Origin: Numida meleagris
Taxonomy: Eukaryota; Chordata; Aves; Galliformes; Numididae
NCBI RefSeq assembly: GCF_002078875.1
Contig: NC_034424.1
Span: 5,998,793 to 6,062,792 of the forward strand
Direction: 5' to 3'
DNA length: 64,000 nucleotides
The notes under the pieces were generated by a model. It did not search any database, was not told where the DNA came from, and saw nothing but the letters and a program-made list of their open reading frames with translations. Shown here in pieces: positions 33,116 through 45,200 of this stretch. A program made the translations under genes and the position numbers. Positions within the stretch are counted from its first letter, which is position 1, and each line of letters opens with the position of its first letter.

Positions 33116-33639
33116 TCGTGTTCTGTGCATACCACAGCCCCTTCCCACCCATGGCTTTCATCCACCACAAACGTTAGGGCAAATTCTCCTCCACTCGCTC
33201 AACCTGGGACTTCCTCCAAAGCCCCCGCGCTCGGAGCAGGCGTCGCGCGCTCGGTCAGTGTCTGGGCATCCTCCTCCTGCGCCGGCGGCTGCCCGTTATT
33301 TCCAGAGGAATTTTGAACCCCGTCCAGGACTGAAATAGCACTGGGGTTATTTATGGCCACGGCGCGGGCCGGGCTGCAGCAGCGGGTGCAGAACCCCCAG
33401 CAGCGCTCAGAGGGGAACAGGAGCGGATGTGCCCTGCAGGGCCCTGCCCTGCGCTTGGGGGGGGCTGCACTGGGGGAGAGCTGCTCACCAGCGGCCAGGA
33501 AGAGATGTGCAGCAGAAAGGGCCAACGGCAGAGGGAAACCCGGACGGGGACGTGAGAAAACACGAGGCCACACCAACTTGAGGAGCGGATTCGATTGTCA
33601 CTTTAATCCACAGACTGCTGCATGCACTGTAAACAGGAT

Positions 33640-35887
33640 CGTTAGGCAGGTTTGTTACTGGTGTTTATTCGTCTTTAATATAAAAGTTACAGGTTTGAAA
33701 TGTTTGCAGGAAGATGCCACCACTGGGACCGGGTTAGTGGTAAATACATAATACAGCCAAACAGCTGGGGCCGGGGGGAGGCTGGGGAGCAGCACGGGGC
33801 TGATAGCAAAGCGCATCGCTTCTCTCCCCCCTGCCCCAGGGGGAACCGAGACCCCCAGGGCTCCCCGCAGGGGAGAGGCGAGCTGAGGGCTGCGTGCCCC
33901 CAGCCCCGTCCCTCTGCGCGTGGCACCGAGCCCTGGGCACAGCACTGCTGCTCCCCGCACCCCCAGCACACGGGGACCTGGAGCCACGGGGCCGTCTTCG
34001 TGCTGTCCCCGCACTGACAGCTCCTGCGCTGCAGCACATGGCAGCGACGCGCTCGGGGCCAGCAGAGCCCTGTGCTGGGTGCAGGCTGCGTTTGCCTTTT
34101 CCATCTCATCGTGTTGCTCTCTTTAAATCTTATTTACAAAGAGAAATAAAAGAATCGCTTCCCGCTCTGGGGGTTGCAAAGCCTTGGCCGAGCACGGCGT
34201 GCAGCCCCAGGGCTGGTAGTGCCTTAAAAAAATAAAAGGTTTTGAAGTGTTCTGACTCTGGCGACGAGGCACAGCCAGGGCCCCGCTCCTCCTGCTGCTG
34301 CGGGGCTGTGCAGTGCAGGGAGCTGGGCTCACCTGAGCCGTGGTCCCGCTGCATCGTTGGGAAAATGATGCCGTCGGGTGCAACCCCATGAGCGGAGCAA
34401 AGTGCCCCGCTGCAAGCACGGCCGGCAGCCAGCAAGGCTTTGCAACCTGCAGAAGGAAGCGCTCGCCACTCTGATCCACCCAGAACAAACAGAGGCTTGG
34501 CAAACATTGACCTGCGATGGAGGAATGCAGCGAGGATGCTCTGAGAAACACCCCCTGTGAGCTGCTGCCCTCAGCTGCAGGGCTGCGTTGGAGCTCTGAA
34601 AAACCCGCGACCGCGGCACGTGGGCCTGCAGAACGCCTTGGGGGGGGGGGCAGGGTAAAACCTACAGCACGTGCTCAGAACCACGACCCACGCTGTAAAC
34701 AACTGAATGGGGCCAGAAAGGAGGGAGGGGACAGCCTGGGAGAGGGGACGGGGACACGAAGTGGGGACGGCGGGGCTGAGTAAGGCACACGGAACAGGAG
34801 GGGAGCGTGGGGTGCGGGCAGTGCTGGGGACGGGGCCTAGAGGGGCTTCTTCCAGAGCGCGGTCACGGAGCACAGCACCATGGGTCATGGGGATGAGAAC
34901 CATTTGGCAACAAGGAGAGGAGGAGAGGGGGCTGGGTGCACTGGGCTCCTTCCAGCCCCGGGGAGGGGCTGCTGGCTCCTCCAGTGCCCAGGGGCAGCCC
35001 CCAGCCTCCTTTACGGGAACGACGCTGTCACTGGTTGTGAGTTTTATACGCATCATGTTTTGCACTTTTTCTCCTATAAACCCACTGGTATTCAGACATG
35101 CATCAAAAAGAAAAATCTCCAGTGGATTCTAAACGCTAATATTTACAGTCATATACTACAGAATTTACTGTGCAAAAGCTAGTACCATCACTACAAGATA
35201 CGGGCCCACAGGGCAGGTGAGCGCAGTACCTCGGGTAGTCCACGTTTTCAGGGGTCGGGGGGATCGCTGTGGCTTAAATAGTGAGATCTGAGAGGAGGAG
35301 GGGGTCGGATGGCTGGAGACGGCGGCTCCCTGCCCACCATTCAGTGCCTCTTCTGTATCTGCACGCGGCGCCTTCCTCCCATCGAGAAGGCGAGAGAGAT
35401 GTGGGGCAAACTGAAGCCCCCTGTAAACAAGCCCGGCCCTCGGGCAGGCAGCGGGGCTCCTTCACCCCCATCTTCCTGGGAAAAGCCTCAGCTTCTGTCC
35501 GCTGCACACCACCATGGAGACGAGCCCCCGGGCGCCGAGCTCTGCTCGTCCTCCATCCCGGATGAAGACAAAAGCCCGCGTGTTTCCAAACACCATCAGG
35601 AACGCTCTTGCCCGGGCCCCTCCTTCCACAAAGCTCTCTCCCCGGGTGCGAAGCCGCTCGCTGGCACGGAGGGACGGGAGGAGGAGGGAGGCGGGCGCTG
35701 CCCGATCTCTGCCCGCTGCCGTCTGCGCGGCGGCCACCGCTCTCCCAGCACTCACAGCCCCGAGGTCGCCGCCGGCCCGGAGGGAGGGTGCGTCACCCCG
35801 TAACAGGTACAAATACTGAACTCCAGTCTCATAGCTGCCCTCTGTGCGTCTGCCGAGCAATTCTCCTCGCTCGCGCAAACCCTCCTC
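33640..35887 (-). other. RAPGEF1: RAPGEF1 3' UTR
   Basis: Minus-strand AATAAA (TTTATT at 33664-33669), with a further ATTAAA (TTTAAT at 33602-33607), would give a UTR of about 2.2 kb. The sequence is GC-rich, so it is full of unsupported open frames on both strands; none has splice sites or family resemblance. It includes a G-run at about 34640-34651. Confidence 0.6.
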
Positions 35888-38800
35888 CTAGGTTTTCTCT
35901 TCCCGATCTGTTTTCCGCCTCGTAATGTTCCGAGGTTTGATTTTGAGGGACAGTTCCCACAGGGCCTCCTCCGCCAGGTGGTCGCTGAAGTCGTTGAAGA
36001 ACGACACGATGTCGTCGTTTCTCTTGATGTCGTAATGTCTGCGGCAGCACAGAGATGGGCTGCGGTTAAACGAGGGGCCGAGGGACCCCCCGGCACCGAG
36101 CCACCCCCCCGTGCCCCCGCACAGACCCTGCACTGAGGGCTGCGTCACCTGAGCCCACCGCTTGTGATGGGCTGCGACACAAAGAAGGGGAAAAAAACAT
36201 CACGGCCATCGAGGAAAGACCTTTGTGCCCCTGAGAGCCTCTGTTCTCAGCCACAGCAAAAACTGCTGCGGAAAGAAAGAGCAGGAAAACTTGGCAACGG
36301 CGGATTTTAAAAGCAACGCTGGAAAAATGCCATCGCAACTCTGTAATCTTATCTGACCGAGGGAGGGAAGCAGACCACGAGCAGAGCTGTGTCACTGCCA
36401 GGTCTCCTTACATCTCCCCCCCGATGCTGCCCCTCCTGTGCCCCCAGTGCCCGGCTCAGACCCCCACAGCCGCACTTACACCTGCTGGAAGCACCTCATG
36501 CTGTCCAGGATGTTAAACTGCTGCCAGCGCTTGGAGAAGTTCACCTTGCTGTCGATGTAGTCCGGGTTTCCCAGATGAACAAAGGTCAGGTCTTGCAGAA
36601 TCAGGCCTCTGAAAGATAGAAAGGGGCATGGGGCCAGGGAGTAGGCAAACAAGCACAGAGGTTTGCCATACGTGGGCAGGAGAGGCAGCCAGGGGCGGCC
36701 ACGCAGCACCTGACCACCTCCAGTTTTGAACTGGAGGGCAGTGTCTCCCTGGCAGCACATATGGAGGTGCTCAGGTGCTAAGCACAGCTGAGAGCAAGAG
36801 CAGCTGCAGCTGCAACCCTCCTGGAGTCCCCTGCCAGGTGACATGCCTTCCTCCAGGAATTTTACAATGGAAGAAAGCAAGACGGAAATTCGACGGGTGC
36901 AAAAGCAGAGCAAATGTGCTACCTCGATCAGAGAGCTCGTACGGAAGGAGGGAAGGGCTTCGAGCCAACAGGACGAAGCACCTGTGTTCACTAAGGGAGA
37001 TTCCTAATTTAACAGCTCTTCTCAGTCATCAGAATCTGAGCTGTTGCAGAGGAGCAAGCAGCAGCTTGAAGCTGCGGGATGCGTCGCAGCTCCCTGGAAA
37101 ACTTGGCTTTGAGGGCACAGACCTCAAAGAAAGCGAAGTTAAAAGGTGTCAGCTGAAGATTCAGCCACTGAACCTTTCCTTTGCCAGTCGCCTTCACAAA
37201 GAGAAAGACGAGACAAAAAGTATAAAGCATCTGGGACAGCAGCAGCGGGTGGTCTGAGCTCTGATCCACGCTTATAAAAGGGAATGAGATCCCCAGTGGT
37301 GACAGAGGATGGAGAAATCCAGTCACCTTGCACTGGGAATGCGGTGCCACAAAGGGGAGCTGCGCCAAGGGCCACCTCCCTGCTACAGGACAGACTGCTC
37401 AGAAGGGGCACGTGGGTCTGATGCGGCACAACAAAGCGTTATTTGAGACGTAGGGCAGAAGGCAAAGTGCTGAGCTGGGCAGAAGCTGCTGGGGAACCAC
37501 GGAAGGAACTGCTGGAATGTGCAGAAGTAACGGCAGCAGAAAGGAGGCAGCGACTCACAGGTACGGGATGCAGGGAGGCTCCACATCAGCCAGAGCTGCA
37601 CGGTAGGCGCGGAAGGACGAGGAGCTGTCGATCAGCGTGCAGTACTCAGCCAGGCCCTGGCAGAACACAAAGCCTCTGGTCACCCCTTTTTCTTTGTCCC
37701 CTCTCTCCCGGGGTGCCCGTGCCATCCTGCAGACACCACCGGGGGGTTTGCTCAGCCTGACCCGACCCTTGCTGCGTTCACACAGCACTTCACCGCGCCT
37801 TCAGCTTCACCGAAGCTCCCATGTGCAGGGAGGAAGCAGCTGCTCCCTCAGCCCGTGGCAGCGCTGGCACTTCTGCAGCTGTCAGAAAGCCCTGCAGCAC
37901 TGCAGGCTGCCAGCACCGTGGCACTACGCCCACTGGAGAGCGTTCATCCACCATCCCTCCACCCTGTCGTGCTGCTGAGCTGTTAAGACTCACCCTGCTG
38001 CTACACATCTCAACCACAGTTATCCTTTTTTTTTCACCTAGGTATGAAATCCTGCACCGTTCCTCACCTCTGAGGTTTGTTTCTGCCACTCCAGCCTTCG
38101 GATGGGTGCAGAATCCAGTGCAGAAAGAATGGCCAGATAGGAATTAAAATTATTCAGCTTTCGTAAGTGCTGCGAAGAGGGAAAATGTATCAGTTACACA
38201 GAGATCCGTAAAGCCCCGGAACATAAAACAGCTCTACCAACTGGCATGTCCCACCCTCCTGCTAAGGAACAGCATGGATGATTCACAGCAAGAACTGAGC
38301 TGATACCTTCATAATCTTTATAAACTTAAGGAGTAGCCTCTCTCGGTCTTGGGCTTTCTCTTGTAGCATTATTATTGAACGGACCCTGGAAGAACAGACA
38401 GAGAAAGACAAACTCACTCAAGCAGATCTCAGATTCCTTCTTGTTTCATTTACAAAACTGACAACTATCAGTATCACCAATACTGAGAAGTTTCTGATAT
38501 CTCCAACTTAAATGGAGCGCTCTAATTCACAACGAGGAATAATTCCAAGGACGAGAACAACGATCATTCACAGAGTGCATCCATTGACAAGGGGAATGTT
38601 TGTTTGAAGGGCTCAGTGGTACTGACAGTAATTCCTCCAGGTTACAGTGCCCACCAGAATGCTCATGATTTTGTTTCTCTTGTGCTCCACGACCTCTGAG
38701 AAACCTGCATCTACTTCCTGGCCAAAAACAGGCACGTGGGCCCACTCAGAGGAACCCAGCTCTGCAAGGAATGTCTTGAACTCTATGGCAGTGGAGGTTA

Positions 38801-39235
38801 AGCACAGTTCAGTGCCAGGGGTGCTTTCAGCTCCTTACCAGTAGGACATGTTATTAAAGTGCTCTGTGAACTGCGTCAGGTTGGGGCTCTTCTCTTCATT
38901 TTGCTCTTTTGCCCAAAGCAAAACTTCTGGTATCTGCTCAGAAAGAAGAACAGAGGGGTGGGAGAATACCACACATGATCATGGGATTCCTGCCTTAAGA
39001 TTCCCAGCCACAGCCTGTGGTCACGGTCTTTTGCTGACAGCAGTTCAGCTGTCTCCTACAGTGCAACAGGTGTGCTGGGAATACCAGAGATTGCAGAGGG
39101 GATGTGTTCAGATCCCTCCCTCTGCCCTCACCCCATCCTCGTCCCTGTACCTCGATTTTATAGAAGAGTTCAGCATCTAGGAGGGTCAGCTGCTCGGCTA
39201 TTTCGTGACTGTGGAAATCATGCAAGGTCCCCGGC
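35888..39235 (-). CDS. RAPGEF1: RAPGEF1 CDC25-homology (RasGEF) catalytic domain exons
   Basis: Exons 39235-39151, 38933-38839, 38385-38307, 38169-38068, 37656-37559, 36608-36480 and 36038-35888. Hallmarks in order: EIAEQLTLLDAELFYKIEIP, FNNMSYWVRSIIMLQEKA, LRKLNNFNSYLAILSALDSA (the helical-hairpin region), PPCIPYLGLILQDLTFVHLG, NPDYIDSKVNFSKRWQQFN. This fold opens Rap1 for GDP release. The C-terminus is basic (RRKTDREEKT). Length matches the family end; no truncation is seen. Confidence 0.95.
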
Positions 39236-42200
39236 CTGAAGGAAAGAAAGATGAAGAAGAAAGAATATGAAAAATGTCACTTGTTTTCTTTCCTTTCTTC
39301 TCTTTTGGACTGAGAAAAGCCTTGTGTCCAAATAAAAGGGATGCCTTGTCCCTCAGAAAGGGCCGAGAAATAGACAAGTGCCCGCTGCCTCACCTGGCTG
39401 CCACGCCACGGGCTGCGAGAGGTTTGATGGAGTTGGCGTATCTCAGCATTTTCTTCTGATCCACTTTATCCAGGATGTTTTTGCGTAACACTCTGGCGAG
39501 GCTCAGCTCCCCGTTGCAGACCAGCCGGAACACCAGGTCCATCAGCAGCTTGAGGATCTCCTCCGTCAGCTCCACTAAGCTGCAAAGCCAGGGAAGGCAT
39601 CAGGACGATGACTCCAGGCTGCTGGTGTTGTTACTGGCTGTGCACCTCCCACCCCGAAATGACGAAGGCAACTCACCACAGCTCATCCACCACTCTCACC
39701 AGCACGAAGAAGGTGTTCTTACTGACTCGCTTCTTAAACGTATCTGGGAAGTGGCAAAACTTCTCATACGTTGGTCACAAATTAAAGAATCAACTGCTAG
39801 CACAATTAACAGCTGCCCTGGGGAACATCAGAATGGATACTATTCCATCTTGACTGAAACCAGTGTTCAATTTCTAGGAGATGGAGGGCACTGCTATGGC
39901 TCTAATTAACATGGCACTGAGCTGCCACCAGCTGCAGGCAGCAGGGGTGTGAGGGGGCCCTTATGCCACGCAGAACTGATGTGAGCAGGGCAGGCGGGCC
40001 CTCAGACTATTGTCTCTAAGGTGGAACTTAATGAGCAGCACTCCTCTACTGCCATCTCCCGCACCGGTCTGAGGTGTCATAACGGTCTCATAACGGATCT
40101 CAGATGTCACCTCCACCTTTCCCTCTGCCCAATTTGCTGCAATGGGAATGGCCTGCAGGAATGCCCCAGCTAATACTTCCACTGACACCTGCTCTCCAAG
40201 GAGATCTTGCTGTGTCCTTGGCAGCAGCGATCCCAGCAGGAGCAGGGGAGGCTGTCCCTGCTGCAGGTGGCAGTGATGAGCTGCGGCTCAGGGCAGGGTG
40301 ACATCAGGCTGCTTTTGCCACGGCTGTGTGCAGGAGCAGAGCCCACAAGGCCGCTGCCCCAAGACAAGGACAAGGACAGAGCCCAAGGGAAGCACGGCGG
40401 GTGGTGTGCTCAGCGAGCTCCACGCTGCCAGAAGTGCTAATGCTCACACTGCACGGCCAGCCCCGGCCTCGTTAGCAGATACAAGCTCAGAGCTGGAGGC
40501 TAAGAGGACATTATCTTCAGTGTTGCATTTCTTGTAATAAGATGGAGAATAGGACTTGACAGTTTAGCCATCGCTGGTGTTAACCTACATCTGCCCAAGC
40601 GATTCCCACAGCCCCTCTGGAAGGACGGACACACGATCCCCATTCTACAGACACGGTGTCCCAAACAAACGACCACTTCCCCAGGCCAAACAGAAAATCT
40701 GAACTGCTCTTCTGCCCTGCCAGGGCACCCAGGACGCTACGCTCAGGTCCAGCGCTCTGCTCCCTGCAGAGCTGCCCCGTGGCATTTCCTATCTGCAGGA
40801 GCAGAGATGAAGGAAGTGCTGCTCAGGGCACCTCCAGGGCAAGCACAGCACTGATGATGTTCTCAGCAGGTTTGTGACCAGCCAGCTTGCCACCAGCTCC
40901 CTCCACAACAACTGCTCTGCTCTGCTCCCTGGGGCGAAGTGCCTTTCATGGAAAAGGATATCTGTACTGCAGCTTCTTGATGAGCTCTTCAGGGGTAATA
41001 AATGTCCTGTATGTAGTCAGGAAGGCTTCACAGTACAGCACCAGATCTACAGAGAAAGACAAGGAAGCCTCAGTCAACCCTGCTCGCAGAAAATGAAGCT
41101 TCATGTAAGGTCGAATCCAGTCTCACAGAAAGAGGACACTGACACAAACACATTCTGACAAGGATGAGCTGTACAGCAAAGCTGTGCTGTTGTTTCTCAC
41201 CAGCAGATGGACCCTAAGGCACAAGAGCAGGAGCGAAGCTGCCCCGTCCCCCAGGCTGGCTCCCATTTGCAGCACCCCAATTTGCTTCTGAGCTTATGCG
41301 ACCACCAAGGGGACTGGTGAAACGCACCTGTTTGTGGGACAGGAACTACAATAACAGGTCAAATTCAAATGTACCGAAAGCCCTGGGGAAGCTTTAAAGA
41401 GAAGATCTGACAACGAGAGGTGGGTGCCTGTTCTGCATTTACTGCTCAGGCAGCACAGAGCCCTGCAAAAGATGGTCACTTCCCTCCTGCACAGGAACGC
41501 ACGTATTTCAATGTGATGGCTTGGTGCTGCAGCCCCTCTGCCCTTGCTGTGTTGCAGGACAGTGTAAATATCCGATTATTTTCAGCCAGAAGAAGAGTAA
41601 ATTGCACAGTAAAAACTGACTCTGCCCCGAGCGTGACCCTGCCACGACACAAACGCTGCCGTGTGGTCAGAATGGAAGTTAATTAGCCCTGATATCAAAC
41701 CAAGCTGCTCTGCAGTCGACATCTGCAGCGGGATGGCACGCTGCCCTGCCTGGCCCGCTGCAACCGCTGGAGAGGCTCATGAGCACTGCCAGGGGAAGGC
41801 TCCTGCTGGGCCTGCTCAGGCTTGGCTGTACACGTTCCACCAGGACAGGGAGCACCCTGCACTCACGTGCTGGAACACGGACCCACTGCATGGGGAAGGG
41901 TGGGAAAAGCAGGGAACAGCGTGAGAGCCGTGCGTCGCTACCTGCAGCGCTTCTCTTGGCAGGAGCCTCCTCCCGGAGATGCTGCTTCCTCCTGCTCTTA
42001 AAGCAGAGCGTGCTGCTGGCTCCCAGCTAGAGCGATCAGATGTAAGCTGTAAAGCTGGAGGCTGGGTGGTCATGTCAGGGGTGAGCCCTAGGCTTGCTCC
42101 AGCTGTAATCCTGCACTCGCACGCGGCTGCGAGCACTTAACTGACCGTGGATTTTGCTCCTAAAGACCCCAAGTCTCCTTTCATCCCTTATGCCATTTAG

Positions 42201-45200
42201 CTCCTTTAGAAAACTCAAATGGACAAGAAGCATCATGCAGCAGGGCGTGGCGTTACATTTATTCTGGGTTCCCATCTGCCCAAAAGGCAACGTGAGGTAA
42301 TACAGCTGGTCTGCTCTGGCACTCAAAGCTGCCAAGAAATTCATCTTTAAAGGAAAGCCTCTTAACTATACCCCTCTGTGCTGTTTGGCTGATTGATTTA
42401 CAAGCCCTGAATTCTTCTCATTGTAAGCTTAATTCATTAACCCTCTCAGTCACCCAAACACTGGGTTAGCATAGCACAAATTCCTCCGTGCTCCATTCAG
42501 ATCAGCAGCTTGGCAGAGCACGCAAGGCTGAGCTCTGTGACTGCTCGCAGAAGCACGCTGCTCCCCCCGCCCACCCGCTCTCCCTGTCCTGCTGTGCATT
42601 TAGTATCCAGCTCTGGCTTTTCCTCATCTCAAGAGGTTCTCCACAGCCTTCACCTCACTGCTTGCATCCTGCTCTGAGCTCCCCATTCAGGAACTGGTGG
42701 TAGAGCAGGCATCCCTTTGTCAAGCAACTGCCTTTAAACACAGTGGGGAAGTTCTTCCAATGTGATGCTTGTTCTGGAGAACAGCAAGCGTCAATCAGAG
42801 CTTCTTTATTCCAGTTTTGGCTTTTCTACGTGGGGTATTTCCACTTAGATTTTTTTTTTTTAATGTACTTATCTAACCATGGTGCAATGAACTGCCTCCT
42901 TCTCTCCAGTACGTTCTTAACTTTGCTCCTCTGTGCCTGGATTCGATGCCTGACGTAAATAGGGAAATATATCTGCCAAGGGAAGGATTTTCTTGCTAGC
43001 TGAATGGTGCTATAAGTAATTGGAAACACCTTATGCTACAGTATAAGAGCTGCCATTTAAAAATGCACATGAAAGATATTTCCCCTTTGACTATCAAACC
43101 TCTAAAATATGAGAGCTGAGTGGTTCGGAGGGTCAGTGCATTTCGCCTTGCGTCCCAGGAGATAAGGAGATCAATTCTGGTTAAGGCCATCAGCACAAAT
43201 GCATCTGGCAGGTTCAAAATCACTCTCTGGAAATGCTGCAACGACTGTCTTTGTCACAGCTCTTGGAAAGGAGCTGCTCCACGTAGGTGGTGACTGGGAC
43301 TGGAGAAAGTGGGGTTGTAACAAACAGAGCTAGGGGCTGCCACCCCTGGCTCTCTCCTCATCTCATTTCACACGCTGTGAATTCTCCCCCCGCCCTGGTC
43401 TAGGTGTAGGCACCAAGGCAGCACTGCCACCAGCTCCAGGGCGAAGACGAGTTAATAGCAGCCCTGCTGTGAAATGGAATGACCAGGCGCTTATCCAGCT
43501 TACCTCTGTTTCACCAAAGATAAGCACAATCCCCCCCACAACTCAGGGGATGATTAATGCAGAGTTCTCCACCCTGGCCCAGCTGCGACAGTCACATCAT
43601 AACTGCTCCCAGCACAGAGATGCAGAAGCTCAGCAGCAAAAGCCCACAACAGCTCATACTCCCCAGCTTTGTTCTGGGGCGTCCATCGTACCTTTCCTGT
43701 CAGTCTCCGTTGCATGCACTAACAAAATATCTCCAGATCCACCGCGGACATCTGGCCCATCATCTCCCTGCAATGAGAACAGAAGAGCTTTACGCACAGT
43801 CCAAGCTCCCTTCGGCCTGCTTTACCATCTCTGGGGCTCAAACTCAGCACTAAGTGGCAGAGCACGCAATGTTCCTGGCACTGTTCGCAGCACAAGTTGG
43901 GACACGATCTCAAAGTGCTGGGCTAATCCTGGCATTTGAGTCAAACATTTGGTGTCCCAGATGAGGATCTGGGCTGATCACCACTCAGGCTCTCTGACTC
44001 CTTAAAACCAGGCTGTGAAGCACAGTGAAAGCTGAACCTTCTGGCCACAGAAGAATGAAGAGAAATATCCCAGGCTCCCAAATGCTCCCAGAAGACCATT
44101 AACAGAGCAGCAGCTCTGTGTGAACTGTCTCAAAGTGCAGGATCACGTACCACAGTGGCTGCGGGGTGAGAGGTCGTGCATTCAACTTCCATGTTCCTGG
44201 AACATCAAAAACCTAGCAAGTTAATTCCCTAATGTGGAACTACTTGGCTGGAGGTCACCTGAAGCAATCCAATAACCAGAAGCAGAAGAAAAGCCCTGCT
44301 AACTTCTTGACCCCTGCCTTACTGCTCTCTGAAAACATCCTTCTTTTAGCTCCTGCTATTCACAGCTGAAAATATGCAAAACTGATCTATCAGTCAGCCA
44401 GTGGTTCCCACACTGCAGGACACAGCGTGCAGGAGCAGTACTATGTTGTTTAAAGCACACAGACCATAAAGGAAGAAAAAAGGAAGAAAAAAGTTAAGGG
44501 CTGATGCAGATCTGCTACTCCGAAGTGTTCAGCAATGGCTGTTGTTTCTGTGTGTGTTTTTTTTTTTAAAGTTGATGGAAATATTCCTGCAGGTCAGACT
44601 GGAATAGTGCCTGGCTTCCCTTATCTAAGTCTGTTATTTTAATATGCAGAACACTGAGAAGAAAACATATAGACTTACAGCCATGGAGCAGCTATGTCTA
44701 AAATGTGAATTTTTCAGGTGACCCTCTGGCAAGAGGCATAAAATGCTACTTATGGAATCAGCAAGAGCTTCTCACTCTCTCTCCTGCATCTCGGCTGACC
44801 AAAGAACACTCCTAAAGCGTCAGCAAATGACAAATTCTTTCTGTTTTTCAGGCTAGCCCCTGATAAATCTGAAAGCTTCAGAAGGTTGCATATTCCCTCA
44901 AGCTGCATGTCAAAAACAGCTAGGTTGAAGAGTGTAGTAAGCAAAGGTGTCTGGGAGTGCACCCAAGCTAGAAACAAAGCTATTTCCCAAATATAGGAGC
45001 AGTTACTTTGGCTGCTCTTCTACATCAGTAATGCAATGTCCTGTTTGGGAAACCTGCTAACCGTGCCTTCAGAAAATCAGATTTCAATAGAATATAAACC
45101 AAAGAACATGAAAACATACCCTGAAGGAACCTACCTCTTGCTTCAGAGTTAACCTAGCCATAATTTCACTGTGATCAATGAGGGAGAGCTCATCCACTTC

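Noticed and set aside
33353..35132. Multiple 100-165 codon frames between PRRT1B and the RAPGEF1 stop
   Set aside because: They lie in the GC-rich RAPGEF1 3' UTR, on both strands, with no splice support or conserved motif.
39677..41046. A frameshift or assembly error at the REM-domain exon junction
   Set aside because: The apparent lack of a GT donor is fully explained by an AT-AC intron with U12 consensus sites.
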